This document shows, piece after piece, positions 1 to 5,453 of a stretch of DNA of 5,453 nucleotides (the first letter of the stretch is position 1; each line of letters starts with the position of its first letter). A program made the translations under genes and the position numbers. The stretch comes from Oscillospiraceae bacterium (GTDB taxonomy: Bacteria; Bacillota; Clostridia; Oscillospirales; UBA644): assembly GCA_015067385.1 (NCBI GenBank), contig SVMP01000142.1:1-5453 (forward strand). Direction: 5' to 3'. The notes under the pieces are model-generated. The model did not search any database and was not told the DNA's origin. It saw only the letters and a list, made by a program, of their open reading frames with translations.

Positions 1-1164
1 TACAAGAGAATGAATCGCATATGTTTTTATATTGTTTGAGATATTATTGATAGATGTGAAAATTATGCTCAGCAACGAAAGTGTAAGCATTATAAAAAGC
101 AAACATTTTTCTATATCGGTTCTTTCCTGATAGTTGTCCGCCAACTGTTCGGGAGATACAGGTTTTATAACAGAGTAGCCTTCAATTCCGGCTTCTTTAA
201 GTAATCGGTTCGTTTCCTCGATAGCGGCTTTTTCCGTTTCGCGGGGAGTGATATACTGTATATTTAAGTTTAGCGTGAATTTTTTAAGATAATATCTGAT
301 ATAAGCACCACGTTCACCGAACTGAGGATTATTTGCCTGAAAATCGATCCATTCTTCCAAGGTTTTGTAAAAATACGGAAGAACCATATATGTATCAAGA
401 GGATATGGGTCGGGACCTCCTGTATCATAAACAAATTGATCTTCTGCAATAAAGCCGATCACTTCGAAAGTCAGCGTCTCATAGTGCTTTCCTCCGGGAG
501 TCGTCCCGGGAAATGAAAACAGGCTTGCCTGAAACGTGTCACCTATATCGAAATGCCCCTTATAATCATAACCGAGAATTACAGGTACACGGTATGGGTC
601 AAAATTCGTAAAGTCTTCTTCTGTAAAATAACGACCGCTGTCGAGCTGAAATTTGAAGAAATCAAGGAAATTCGATCCAATCACCCATGAATTGACTTTA
701 TACTCTGTAAAATGTATTCCATTGAAATCATAGCCCTCGAGCTTTGTGTTTCTTGTATAAAAAGAATAGTCACTTGTTGAGTTATCGTCTATTCCCCAAT
801 CAGAGATCGGCCCGGGAATAGAGATGCTTTTTCTGATTTGCAGAACCGTATCGACTAAATCTGATTCCGCTATCAGTTTATCGTAAAGCTCTAAATCCGA
901 ATAATCCGTTTCTTCAACGGTAGTGATTCCGAGAAGCTTTTCATACATTTCCTGGTTTGTTTTATATGTATCGTTAACGTAGAACAGCGTATTATTACCG
1001 TAAGAGTTTTGAATATAACTGTTGTCAATATCAAGTTCTGTCTGCTTGTTTATCGCAAGAAACAGTAAGAATCCGGTCAGAACAAGTTGTGTTAAAATAA
1101 TTAAAGAAATAATCGGCGACCGTTTGAAGTTCGACCATAAATTCAGAAAAAACAATTTAATCAT
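1..1164 (-). CDS. FtsX/MacB-type ABC transporter permease B, N-terminal 388 residues (runs off left edge)
   Basis: The reading frame is open from an ATG at 1164 to the window edge without a stop, so the gene is partial at its C-terminal end. The start is supported by GGAGGA six bases upstream. Visible parts are a short cytoplasmic N-terminus (MIKLFFLNLWSNFKRSP), a membrane segment at about residues 18-38, an extracellular domain at about 39-350, and the second membrane segment at about 354-370, leading into INNISNNIKTYAIHSLV. That last stretch matches the start of the FtsX permease domain in the upstream gene. The extracellular domain carries SGRYFTEEDF (about 176-185), GDTF (about 208-211) and FEVIGFI (about 233-239), typical of MacB-like periplasmic core domains. 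Over a 51-residue block (166-216) I count 30 identities with permease A. It is probably an ABC exporter subunit of about 800 aa acting in the plasma membrane, cotranscribed with permease A. The substrate is unknown and no ATPase is visible. Confidence 0.9.
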   Translation of the reverse strand, partial: MIKLFFLNLWSNFKRSPIISLIILTQLVLTGFLLFLAINKQTELDIDNSYIQNSYGNNTLFYVNDTYKTNQEMYEKLLGITTVEETDYSDLELYDKLIAESDLVDTVLQIRKSISIPGPISDWGIDDNSTSDYSFYTRNTKLEGYDFNGIHFTEYKVNSWVIGSNFLDFFKFQLDSGRYFTEEDFTNFDPYRVPVILGYDYKGHFDIGDTFQASLFSFPGTTPGGKHYETLTFEVIGFIAEDQFVYDTGGPDPYPLDTYMVLPYFYKTLEEWIDFQANNPQFGERGAYIRYYLKKFTLNLNIQYITPRETEKAAIEETNRLLKEAGIEGYSVIKPVSPEQLADNYQERTDIEKCLLFIMLTLSLLSIIFTSINNISNNIKTYAIHSLV

Positions 1165-1170
1165 GATTAT

Positions 1171-1176
1171 TCCTCC
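1171..1176 (-). promoter_or_regulatory. Ribosome binding site of permease B
   Basis: On the minus strand GGAGGA stands six bases before the ATG at 1164, an optimal Shine-Dalgarno arrangement. It lies in the 22-bp gap after the stop codon of permease A. No terminator or promoter fits in this gap, which supports a two-gene operon. Confidence 0.85.
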
Positions 1177-1186
1177 TTACAATTAT

Positions 1187-3661
1187 TTATTGATTTCTCT
1201 TCAGATCCCTCGCAGAGCCTCTGAAGGATTTGTTTATCGCAAAGACAGAGAACAAGAATGCGATAAGCAAGATAATGCCGAATGAGAATGTTAATACGGG
1301 CAAATTTATTCTGAATGCGGAGAAGAGGATAAAATCTTTGAGTAATGTCTTTGAAAGTACCCACATCAAAGCATTACCGACGACGAATGAAATCAAAGAA
1401 AGGAACATAAACTCCCCTGCCGTATCGACAAATATCATTTTTCTCGAATAACCGAGGAATTTTTTGACATTGATAATATTTTTGATCTTGTCTATGTAGT
1501 AAACGCCGAAGACGATAGTTGTTAAGAATATCAACGCCGCGAATATCTGCAAGGTGTAGCGCGAGACACCGAGGTCAAGGTGCAGTTGGTTTATAACTTC
1601 GTTGTAGATATATTTTTCTTCGACCTGTGCTCTGATATTGTCTCGGACAGCAAAGATATCTTCTTCATTTTTGCCGTCAATGAGAAGTAAAACATTATAA
1701 TTTGTGATATGTCGCTTTAATGCAGTCGGTACGGTAATAAATACCCAGTCGTCTATAGTTGTGTTATGACCTTCTCTGCCGCAGATGCCGATAACCTCGT
1801 ATGTTCTGCCTTCGTATGTTATTGTTTTTTTGCCGTCTTCTTCAACGCCGAACTCTTCAAAAACATTCTTACCGACGACGGCATAGTCTGACGTTTGAGA
1901 AAGCTCTTCGTCTGTAAAGAATCTGCCCCATGTAACCTCGGGAACTGCCATATCGCCTTTTTTATACCATCCGCGAACACATGGAGTTTCAAACGGACGA
2001 TATACAAGATTGACCATTATATCAATACTGTAATCTTCAACCTCATCAATGTAAAATTCGAAGTCTACAGGAAGACGTTCCTCTTCTACTTCAGATGTTA
2101 TATATACAAGATATCCTGTTTTTCCCCAGAAATTATTTTGATAACGGTCAACATGCTCAACCTGCCATGAATAGCTTGTTAGGAACGTGATGCAGATACT
2201 TGTTAATAAGAACATAACAAATGTAATACCCTTGTATAAAGGCATAACTCTTGTTTTCCTTACATCTCTGCCGCGGATCAACTCAGCGATACTGTAATTC
2301 TTTACTTTTGCGTAAACAAAAATAAGCGAAAGGATACATGAAAGAACGGTGAAAATAACGGCAAACAATCTCCACTTATCTATTGCTATCAATGCGGCAG
2401 GCGCATTCATATATCCATGTTTGTACAAACTTGAATAAAGCAAATAGAAGAAACCTATCGAAAGACCTGAAATACAGTAGATAAATGTTTCAATAACGGA
2501 ATATAAAACTATCTGTATTCTCGTTGCGCCGACAAGACTGTGTATAGCGTATGCCTTCATATTATTGGACGCATTGTTGATTGCTGAAAAAATAATGCTT
2601 GCAACAGCAAAGAATGACATTATAAGAACAAGTGTCGTAAGCAATGCATTCTTTTCATCAACATTATCCGCAACCTGTATTGATGAAGCAGGACGACCGT
2701 ATAATTTAAAATATCCGGTATCTTCAACCTCGTCAAAGATCTCGTTCATTCTTATTGTGAATTCTTTTTCTTTGCCGATTTCAACAAGAAAATATCTGGT
2801 TGAATACATACCTGTAGTTCCCAAACCATTGGTATACATCGTCCACATTAAAGGCTTAACGCCTACGTATTCTTGATTTTTTTCATAAAAATCAAGCCAT
2901 TCAGGAACAGTTTTAGTTATATGAGGAAGAATTATATGATTGTTAAATGAGTACGGATTGGAGTCGCCAGGTACCATAAAAAGCTGACCGTTTGTAATAA
3001 AACCGATTACTTTAAATGTCATTGGTGTTCCATAAAGAAACAATGTTCCTTCGAATGTATCGCCTATTGAAAAATAATCTTTATAGTCACTGCCCATAAG
3101 AACGGGAACACAAGTCGGATCAAGTTCATGGAACTCTTCTTCGGTAAACAGGCGACCGCTGTCAAGTGTAAGATCAAAAATATCGATAAAATTCTGATCA
3201 ATACTGTATGTATTGGGCTGATATGTCGGGGGTACGCTTTCTATCGGCTCATAAAAAGAATAGTAACTTTTGGTTTCCTTGTTTGCAGGAATACCGTCAA
3301 ACGGAGCAGCAAGATCCAATTGGGGTCTTGCCAATACAGCCGTTTCAAACTCACCGTATTCCATTAATTTCTCGTAAAGAGTTTCAAAAAGCTCAAAACC
3401 GGTATTATCAACAGATTCAAATTTACCGCCATAAGAAGCACTGTCCATTTCCGGTCCAAATCTTGACGTGCTTACAGCGTAATTGCTGTATTTAGAGTAT
3501 GCTCCCTGGAACAAATCATTATTGATATTAGATTGACTTTGTTCCCAAAACGAATTAAACATACCGTAAGAAAACAATATGATCTGTAAAATCAAAATCA
3601 AAGAAACTAACGGGGAACGCTTGATGTTTGACCAAAAATTCAAGAAAAACAGCTTAATCAT
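1187..3661 (-). CDS. FtsX/MacB-type ABC transporter permease A, complete (824 aa)
   Basis: This is a large permease with a duplicated layout. The first half has a membrane segment at about 16-36, an extracellular domain at about 37-340 with SGRLFTEEEF (about 168-177), SIGDTF and FKVIGFI, then an FtsX-like domain with three membrane segments (about 341-362, 383-410, 430-450). The second half repeats the scheme: a membrane segment at about 479-497, a smaller extracellular domain at about 500-700 with WGRFFTDEEL (about 578-587) and YEVIGI, then three membrane segments (about 703-722, 750-772, 786-808). Such proteins are membrane subunits of ABC systems that couple ATP hydrolysis to extracellular work such as peptide, lipid or lipoprotein export; the substrate here cannot be read from sequence. 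I chose the ATG at 3661, not the in-frame TTG at 3676, because the TTG overlaps the Shine-Dalgarno sequence GGAGGTT that serves the ATG. Permease B follows 22 bp downstream. No nucleotide-binding domain is present. Confidence 0.92.
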   Translation of the reverse strand: MIKLFFLNFWSNIKRSPLVSLILILQIILFSYGMFNSFWEQSQSNINNDLFQGAYSKYSNYAVSTSRFGPEMDSASYGGKFESVDNTGFELFETLYEKLMEYGEFETAVLARPQLDLAAPFDGIPANKETKSYYSFYEPIESVPPTYQPNTYSIDQNFIDIFDLTLDSGRLFTEEEFHELDPTCVPVLMGSDYKDYFSIGDTFEGTLFLYGTPMTFKVIGFITNGQLFMVPGDSNPYSFNNHIILPHITKTVPEWLDFYEKNQEYVGVKPLMWTMYTNGLGTTGMYSTRYFLVEIGKEKEFTIRMNEIFDEVEDTGYFKLYGRPASSIQVADNVDEKNALLTTLVLIMSFFAVASIIFSAINNASNNMKAYAIHSLVGATRIQIVLYSVIETFIYCISGLSIGFFYLLYSSLYKHGYMNAPAALIAIDKWRLFAVIFTVLSCILSLIFVYAKVKNYSIAELIRGRDVRKTRVMPLYKGITFVMFLLTSICITFLTSYSWQVEHVDRYQNNFWGKTGYLVYITSEVEEERLPVDFEFYIDEVEDYSIDIMVNLVYRPFETPCVRGWYKKGDMAVPEVTWGRFFTDEELSQTSDYAVVGKNVFEEFGVEEDGKKTITYEGRTYEVIGICGREGHNTTIDDWVFITVPTALKRHITNYNVLLLIDGKNEEDIFAVRDNIRAQVEEKYIYNEVINQLHLDLGVSRYTLQIFAALIFLTTIVFGVYYIDKIKNIINVKKFLGYSRKMIFVDTAGEFMFLSLISFVVGNALMWVLSKTLLKDFILFSAFRINLPVLTFSFGIILLIAFLFSVFAINKSFRGSARDLKRNQ

Positions 3662-3667
3662 TATTTT

Positions 3668-3674
3668 AACCTCC
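3668..3674 (-). promoter_or_regulatory. Ribosome binding site of permease A, decides the start
   Basis: Minus-strand GGAGGTT lies six bases before the ATG at 3661, the same spacing as at permease B. A longer reading frame starting at TTG 3676 would contain this site inside its own first codons (TTG GAG GTT), which makes the ATG the better start. The resulting N-terminus, MIKLFFLN, then matches that of permease B exactly. Confidence 0.85.
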
Positions 3675-3730
3675 AATGCTGAAATGGAATATTTTTAACG
3701 TCAATATTTTTTGCTTTACACTATATAATG

Positions 3731-3763
3731 AAAAAAATGCCTGAAACGGTTGCGTAGTTACAG
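3731..3763 (-). terminator. Weak terminator-like hairpin in the permease leader (possible attenuator)
   Basis: Read on the minus strand, CTGTAAC (3763 to 3757) and GTTTCAG (3747 to 3741) form a stem of six pairs with one central T-T mismatch around a 9-nt loop. Three bases later there are seven T's (3737 to 3731). This is the order of parts of an intrinsic terminator, placed between the predicted transcription start (about 3911) and the permease start codon. The stem is short with only three G-C pairs, so at best it would terminate partially. The same inverted repeat could instead be a protein-binding operator. Confidence 0.25.
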
Positions 3764-3896
3764 AAAACGTCACACAAAGTTTACAATACAACGAGCCCAA
3801 AATCGATAAATGTGAATTTTCTGTTAAATAAACAAAATCATGCAACCAATTACGCATTTTTTATCATCTAATAATAGGACACAAAGCCGCTATAAT

Positions 3897-3925
3897 TTGA
3901 CTTTCAGCAAAAAACTGATTATAAT
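3897..3925 (+). promoter_or_regulatory. SigA-type promoter of the sigma factor operon
   Basis: TTGACT (3897-3902) and TATAAT (3920-3925) are separated by 17 bases, matching the SigA consensus at 11 of 12 positions. Transcription would begin near 3932, leaving an untranslated leader of about 42 nt before the ATG at 3974. This suggests housekeeping RNA polymerase transcribes the sigma factor gene, and it is not an obvious ECF autoregulatory promoter. Confidence 0.75.
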
Positions 3926-3946
3926 AAGACAGCTTTATGTTTTCAA
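3918..3946 (-). promoter_or_regulatory. SigA-type promoter toward the permease operon
   Basis: On the minus strand, TTGAAA (3946 to 3941) and TATAAT (3923 to 3918) are separated by exactly 17 bases, a near-consensus housekeeping promoter. Transcription would start near 3911 and run left, giving permease A a leader of about 250 nt. The -10 overlaps the -10 of the sigma-gene promoter on the other strand. No closer minus-strand promoter of comparable quality was found; an AT-rich TATAGT at 3725 to 3720 has no -35 at a proper distance. The call rests on sequence match only. Confidence 0.6.
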
Positions 3947-3973
3947 AAAAGGACAAAGGAGCAGACCTGTTGC

Positions 3974-4525
3974 ATGGAAGAGGAAAAGGAGATATTGACC
4001 GACCTGTTCAATCAATATCATACGCCGCTATTAAATTTCTGTAAGCTGAACGGTTTAACGGAAGCAGAAGCAGAAGACGCCGTTGCAGAAACGTTCTGCA
4101 GACTTTGGACCAATTACAGAAAGATAAAACGACTGAAACCATTACAGCATAAAAAGTGGCTATACAGAACGGCAAAAAACGTATGTTACGAAAAAATAAG
4201 AGAACGAATCAGAATCGTTGATGAGGACATAGAGGATATTGAGTTTGAATTTGAACTGATGTCTCACAAAAATGAGATAGAAGTACTAATTGAGAACGAG
4301 GCATTTGAAGCGATAAAAAAGCAGTTTTTATCGGAGTTGACGGACTCTGAAAAATACGCATTTCAAATCATTTCGAATTTGAATTCGGGGTTTACATACA
4401 GTGAGCTTTCAAAAAGATACAATATTTCGTCGTCAACATTAAAATCATTGGCAAAAAGATTAAGAGATAAAGCAAAGATTATTTTGAACGATATTTTTGA
4501 AAAACAAGACGAAAACAAGATGTAA
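3974..4525 (+). CDS. ECF-like sigma-70 family RNA polymerase sigma factor (183 aa)
   Basis: The product has the two-domain layout and length of extracytoplasmic-function sigma factors. Region 2 spans about residues 8-78: a first helix around LFNQYHTPLLNFC, the acidic AEAEDAVAETFCRLW segment (31-45) typical of region 2.2, and WLYRTAKNVCYEKIR (62-76), the region 2.3/2.4 part that melts and reads the -10 element. An acidic linker (about 83-112) follows. Region 4 (about 119-171) includes LTDSEKYAF and a helix-turn-helix, YSELSKRYNISSSTLKSLAKR (142-162), for -35 recognition. It would direct RNA polymerase to a dedicated promoter set, held in check by the membrane protein encoded 24 bp downstream. 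The ATG at 3974 is preceded by AAAGGAG (3955-3961), a 12-base gap that is longer than ideal; no better in-frame start was found. The targets are unknown. The family call is strong, the exact ECF group is not resolved. Confidence 0.92.
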   Translation: MEEEKEILTDLFNQYHTPLLNFCKLNGLTEAEAEDAVAETFCRLWTNYRKIKRLKPLQHKKWLYRTAKNVCYEKIRERIRIVDEDIEDIEFEFELMSHKNEIEVLIENEAFEAIKKQFLSELTDSEKYAFQIISNLNSGFTYSELSKRYNISSSTLKSLAKRLRDKAKIILNDIFEKQDENKM

Positions 4526-4549
4526 ATCAGAAAGAAGGTTTATATTCAA

Positions 4550-5314
4550 ATGAGCAAATCTCAAACCGAAGCAAGGCAGTTAAAATGGTTAGCTGATTCG
4601 ATCATAAATGAAATGGAAAAGCCTGATGATAAAATAGACTGGGAATTTATTGAAATCTGCGAGGAGCTAACGAAGATATTTTTAGGAGAAAAGCAGTTAT
4701 CCGAAGAAGAGATAAACTCACGTATAAGCATCATAACAAAAAAGCAACAGAAGTTCAAGACGGTTAAGCTCAAACGTCGTATCAAATCGACTTTTGTGGC
4801 GGCTGTTGCGGCTGTGATATTCATTTTTTCGAGTATCACCGTTTATGCCATGACGCCACTCAAAGATTATATTATCAAGACATTGCAGCTGGATGAAGAT
4901 CAGAATGTTCCAGAAAACGATACAGATCATTCTTACCCCGACTCAACGGGCGAATATCTTTCTTTAGAAGATTTTGTCAACGCAGATCAAAGAGAAATAT
5001 GTTATCCCGAATATTTACCGTACAACGCCCGGATCATAAAAATAATCAATTCAGAAGAGGGAGATCATACCGTTTTTCTTTTTAGTGATCCTCAAATAGC
5101 ATTTAGTATTTATTATAACAATAATACAGATCTCAACAAAGACGGTGACAAAAAAATTATTGAATACAACAACAAATCATTTTATATCCATAAGCTTGAT
5201 AATATGTTCACTGCATATTTTACATTCAACAATGATCTGTACACCATAAAATGCAACTCCGAATCGGAACTTCTTAAAATGATATACAGTATTAATTTTG
5301 ATAAGGTCAAATAA
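4550..5314 (+). CDS. Single-pass membrane protein with DUF4367-like domain, putative anti-sigma factor (254 aa)
   Basis: The protein has a charged, helical cytoplasmic N-terminus (about 1-79), one membrane helix (about 82-100, after the positively charged KLKRRIK), and an extracellular part. A low-complexity acidic linker (about 115-135) leads to a C-terminal domain (about 136-254) with YPEYLPYNARI, alternating beta-type segments, and the ending LYTIKCNSESELLKMIYSI. That pattern resembles DUF4367, a domain found on the outer side of Bacillota proteins encoded next to ECF sigma factors. The inferred role is to bind the sigma factor with the cytoplasmic part and release it on an outside signal. 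The N-terminus lacks the HxxxCxxC zinc motif of ZAS anti-sigma factors; its only cysteine is C37. It follows the sigma gene by 24 bp, with AGAAGGT (4533-4539) as ribosome binding site. It has no export signal other than the membrane helix. Alternatively it is a lipid- or peptide-sensing protein of unknown action. Confidence 0.8.
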   Translation: MSKSQTEARQLKWLADSIINEMEKPDDKIDWEFIEICEELTKIFLGEKQLSEEEINSRISIITKKQQKFKTVKLKRRIKSTFVAAVAAVIFIFSSITVYAMTPLKDYIIKTLQLDEDQNVPENDTDHSYPDSTGEYLSLEDFVNADQREICYPEYLPYNARIIKIINSEEGDHTVFLFSDPQIAFSIYYNNNTDLNKDGDKKIIEYNNKSFYIHKLDNMFTAYFTFNNDLYTIKCNSESELLKMIYSINFDKVK

Positions 5315-5361
5315 CAAAGGATTTAAGGAACAATATAAGGATACAAAACACATTAAAACTC

Positions 5362-5392
5362 AGACAGCCGCACGAAATCGGCTGTCTTTTTT
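5362..5392 (+). terminator. Intrinsic terminator of the sigma operon
   Basis: AGACAGCCG and CGGCTGTCT form a perfect 9-bp stem (GC-rich at the top) around the 8-nt loop CACGAAAT. The descending arm runs straight into six T's. It lies 47 bp after the stop codon of the DUF4367-like gene and is a textbook Rho-independent terminator for plus-strand transcription. Confidence 0.9.
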
Positions 5393-5408
5393 GAATACAA
5401 AAAGAAAA

Positions 5409-5441
5409 TCCGGTAAACCCACTTGTTTACCGGACTTTTTT
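5409..5441. terminator. Second intrinsic terminator, likely bidirectional
   Basis: TCCGGTAAAC (5409-5418) and GTTTACCGGA (5425-5434) form a perfect 10-bp stem with a 6-nt loop. A T tract (5436-5441) follows on the plus strand. On the minus strand the stem is followed by TTTTCTTTTT, so it can also stop transcription coming from a gene to the right of the window. It sits 16 bp beyond the T tract of the first terminator. Confidence 0.85.
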
Positions 5442-5453
5442 GCAAAAAAAGAG

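Larger units (their letters stand above)
3662..3973. other. Divergent intergenic control region (312 bp)
   Basis: This stretch separates the permease operon from the sigma operon and contains no convincing gene. It holds the two overlapping SigA-type promoters (3897-3946), the minus-strand leader with a hairpin and T tract (3731-3763), a segment at 3841-3856 complementary to that hairpin's 5' side, and the Shine-Dalgarno sites for both operons (minus-strand GGAGGTT at 3668-3674, plus-strand AAAGGAG at 3955-3961). The rest is AT-rich and I see no known riboswitch or structured RNA family in it. Confidence 0.75.

Noticed and set aside
1022..3495. Several plus-strand reading frames of 70-100 codons opposite the permease genes.
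   Set aside because: They lie antisense to well-supported permease coding sequence, and the families of the opposite strand explain the region fully.
3662..3676. TTG at 3676 as the start of permease A, adding five residues.
   Set aside because: This codon overlaps the Shine-Dalgarno sequence of the ATG at 3661, and the paralog starts at the equivalent of that ATG.
3720..3730. AT-rich TATAGT/TATATA on the minus strand as a nearer -10 for permease A.
   Set aside because: The hexamers at 16-18 bp upstream show no match to a -35, so it is likely only AT-rich leader sequence.
3742..3771. TGAAAC followed by CGTC on the plus strand, resembling ECF -35 and -10 elements and possible autoregulation.
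   Set aside because: The gap is 20 bases, longer than the roughly 16-17 usual for ECF promoters, and it lies over 200 bp from the sigma start codon behind a near-consensus SigA promoter.
3666..3857. A 63-codon minus-strand reading frame whose stop codon overlaps the Shine-Dalgarno site of permease A; it could be a leader peptide.
   Set aside because: It has no ribosome binding site before its ATG, its composition is not protein-like, and it lies inside the control region. The stop overlapping GGAGGTTAA is suggestive of coupling, but too little to annotate a gene.
3865..3930. Two similar segments 50 bp apart (AATAATAGGAC and TATAATAAGAC) as operator repeats.
   Set aside because: Only 11 of 16 positions match and both are AT-rich; one is simply the promoter -10 region.
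4561..4930. Minus-strand reading frames of 70-92 codons opposite the DUF4367-like gene.
   Set aside because: They are antisense shadows without recognisable ribosome binding sites or domains.

Overview
The window looks like chromosomal DNA of a low-GC Gram-positive bacterium, most likely a gut-type Clostridia (Bacillota). The base composition is AT-rich, the Shine-Dalgarno sites are strong GGAGG types, the promoter hexamers are close to the SigA consensus, and the gene families (ECF-type sigma with a DUF4367-like membrane partner, and large FtsX-type permeases with extracellular domains) are typical of that group. The taxon is an inference from these features only.

Layout. On the minus strand, reading right to left from the middle of the window, lie two tandem paralogous ABC-transporter permeases of the FtsX/MacB type. 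Permease A is complete (1187-3661, 824 aa). Permease B starts 22 bp downstream and runs off the left edge (1-1164, 388 codons visible). Both begin with MIKLFFLNxWSNxKRSP and share a colinear extracellular domain, so they look like a duplicated pair that could form a heterodimer. No ATP-binding subunit is in the window. On the plus strand, divergent from them, lie an ECF-like sigma-70 family factor (3974-4525) and a single-pass membrane protein with a DUF4367-like C-terminal domain (4550-5314), the likely anti-sigma or sensor partner. This pair ends in two strong back-to-back hairpin terminators (5362-5392 and 5409-5441).

The 312-bp divergent intergenic region (3662-3973) is the most interesting non-coding part. 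It has two SigA-type promoters in opposite directions that share one palindromic -10 block (ATTATAAT, 3918-3925), each with a 17-bp spacer to its own -35. If used, the minus-strand promoter gives the permease mRNA a leader of about 250 nt. That leader holds a weak hairpin followed by seven U's, and an upstream segment complementary to the hairpin's 5' arm, which would suit attenuation control but could be chance.

Working model (inference): the membrane protein senses an envelope or extracellular signal and restrains the sigma factor. The divergent permeases, with an ATPase encoded outside the window, carry out an envelope-related export or lipid/peptide-handling function. The visible promoters look like housekeeping SigA promoters, so direct control of the permeases by this sigma factor is not shown by the sequence. 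No RNA genes, CRISPR arrays, insertion sequences or other mobile elements were seen.
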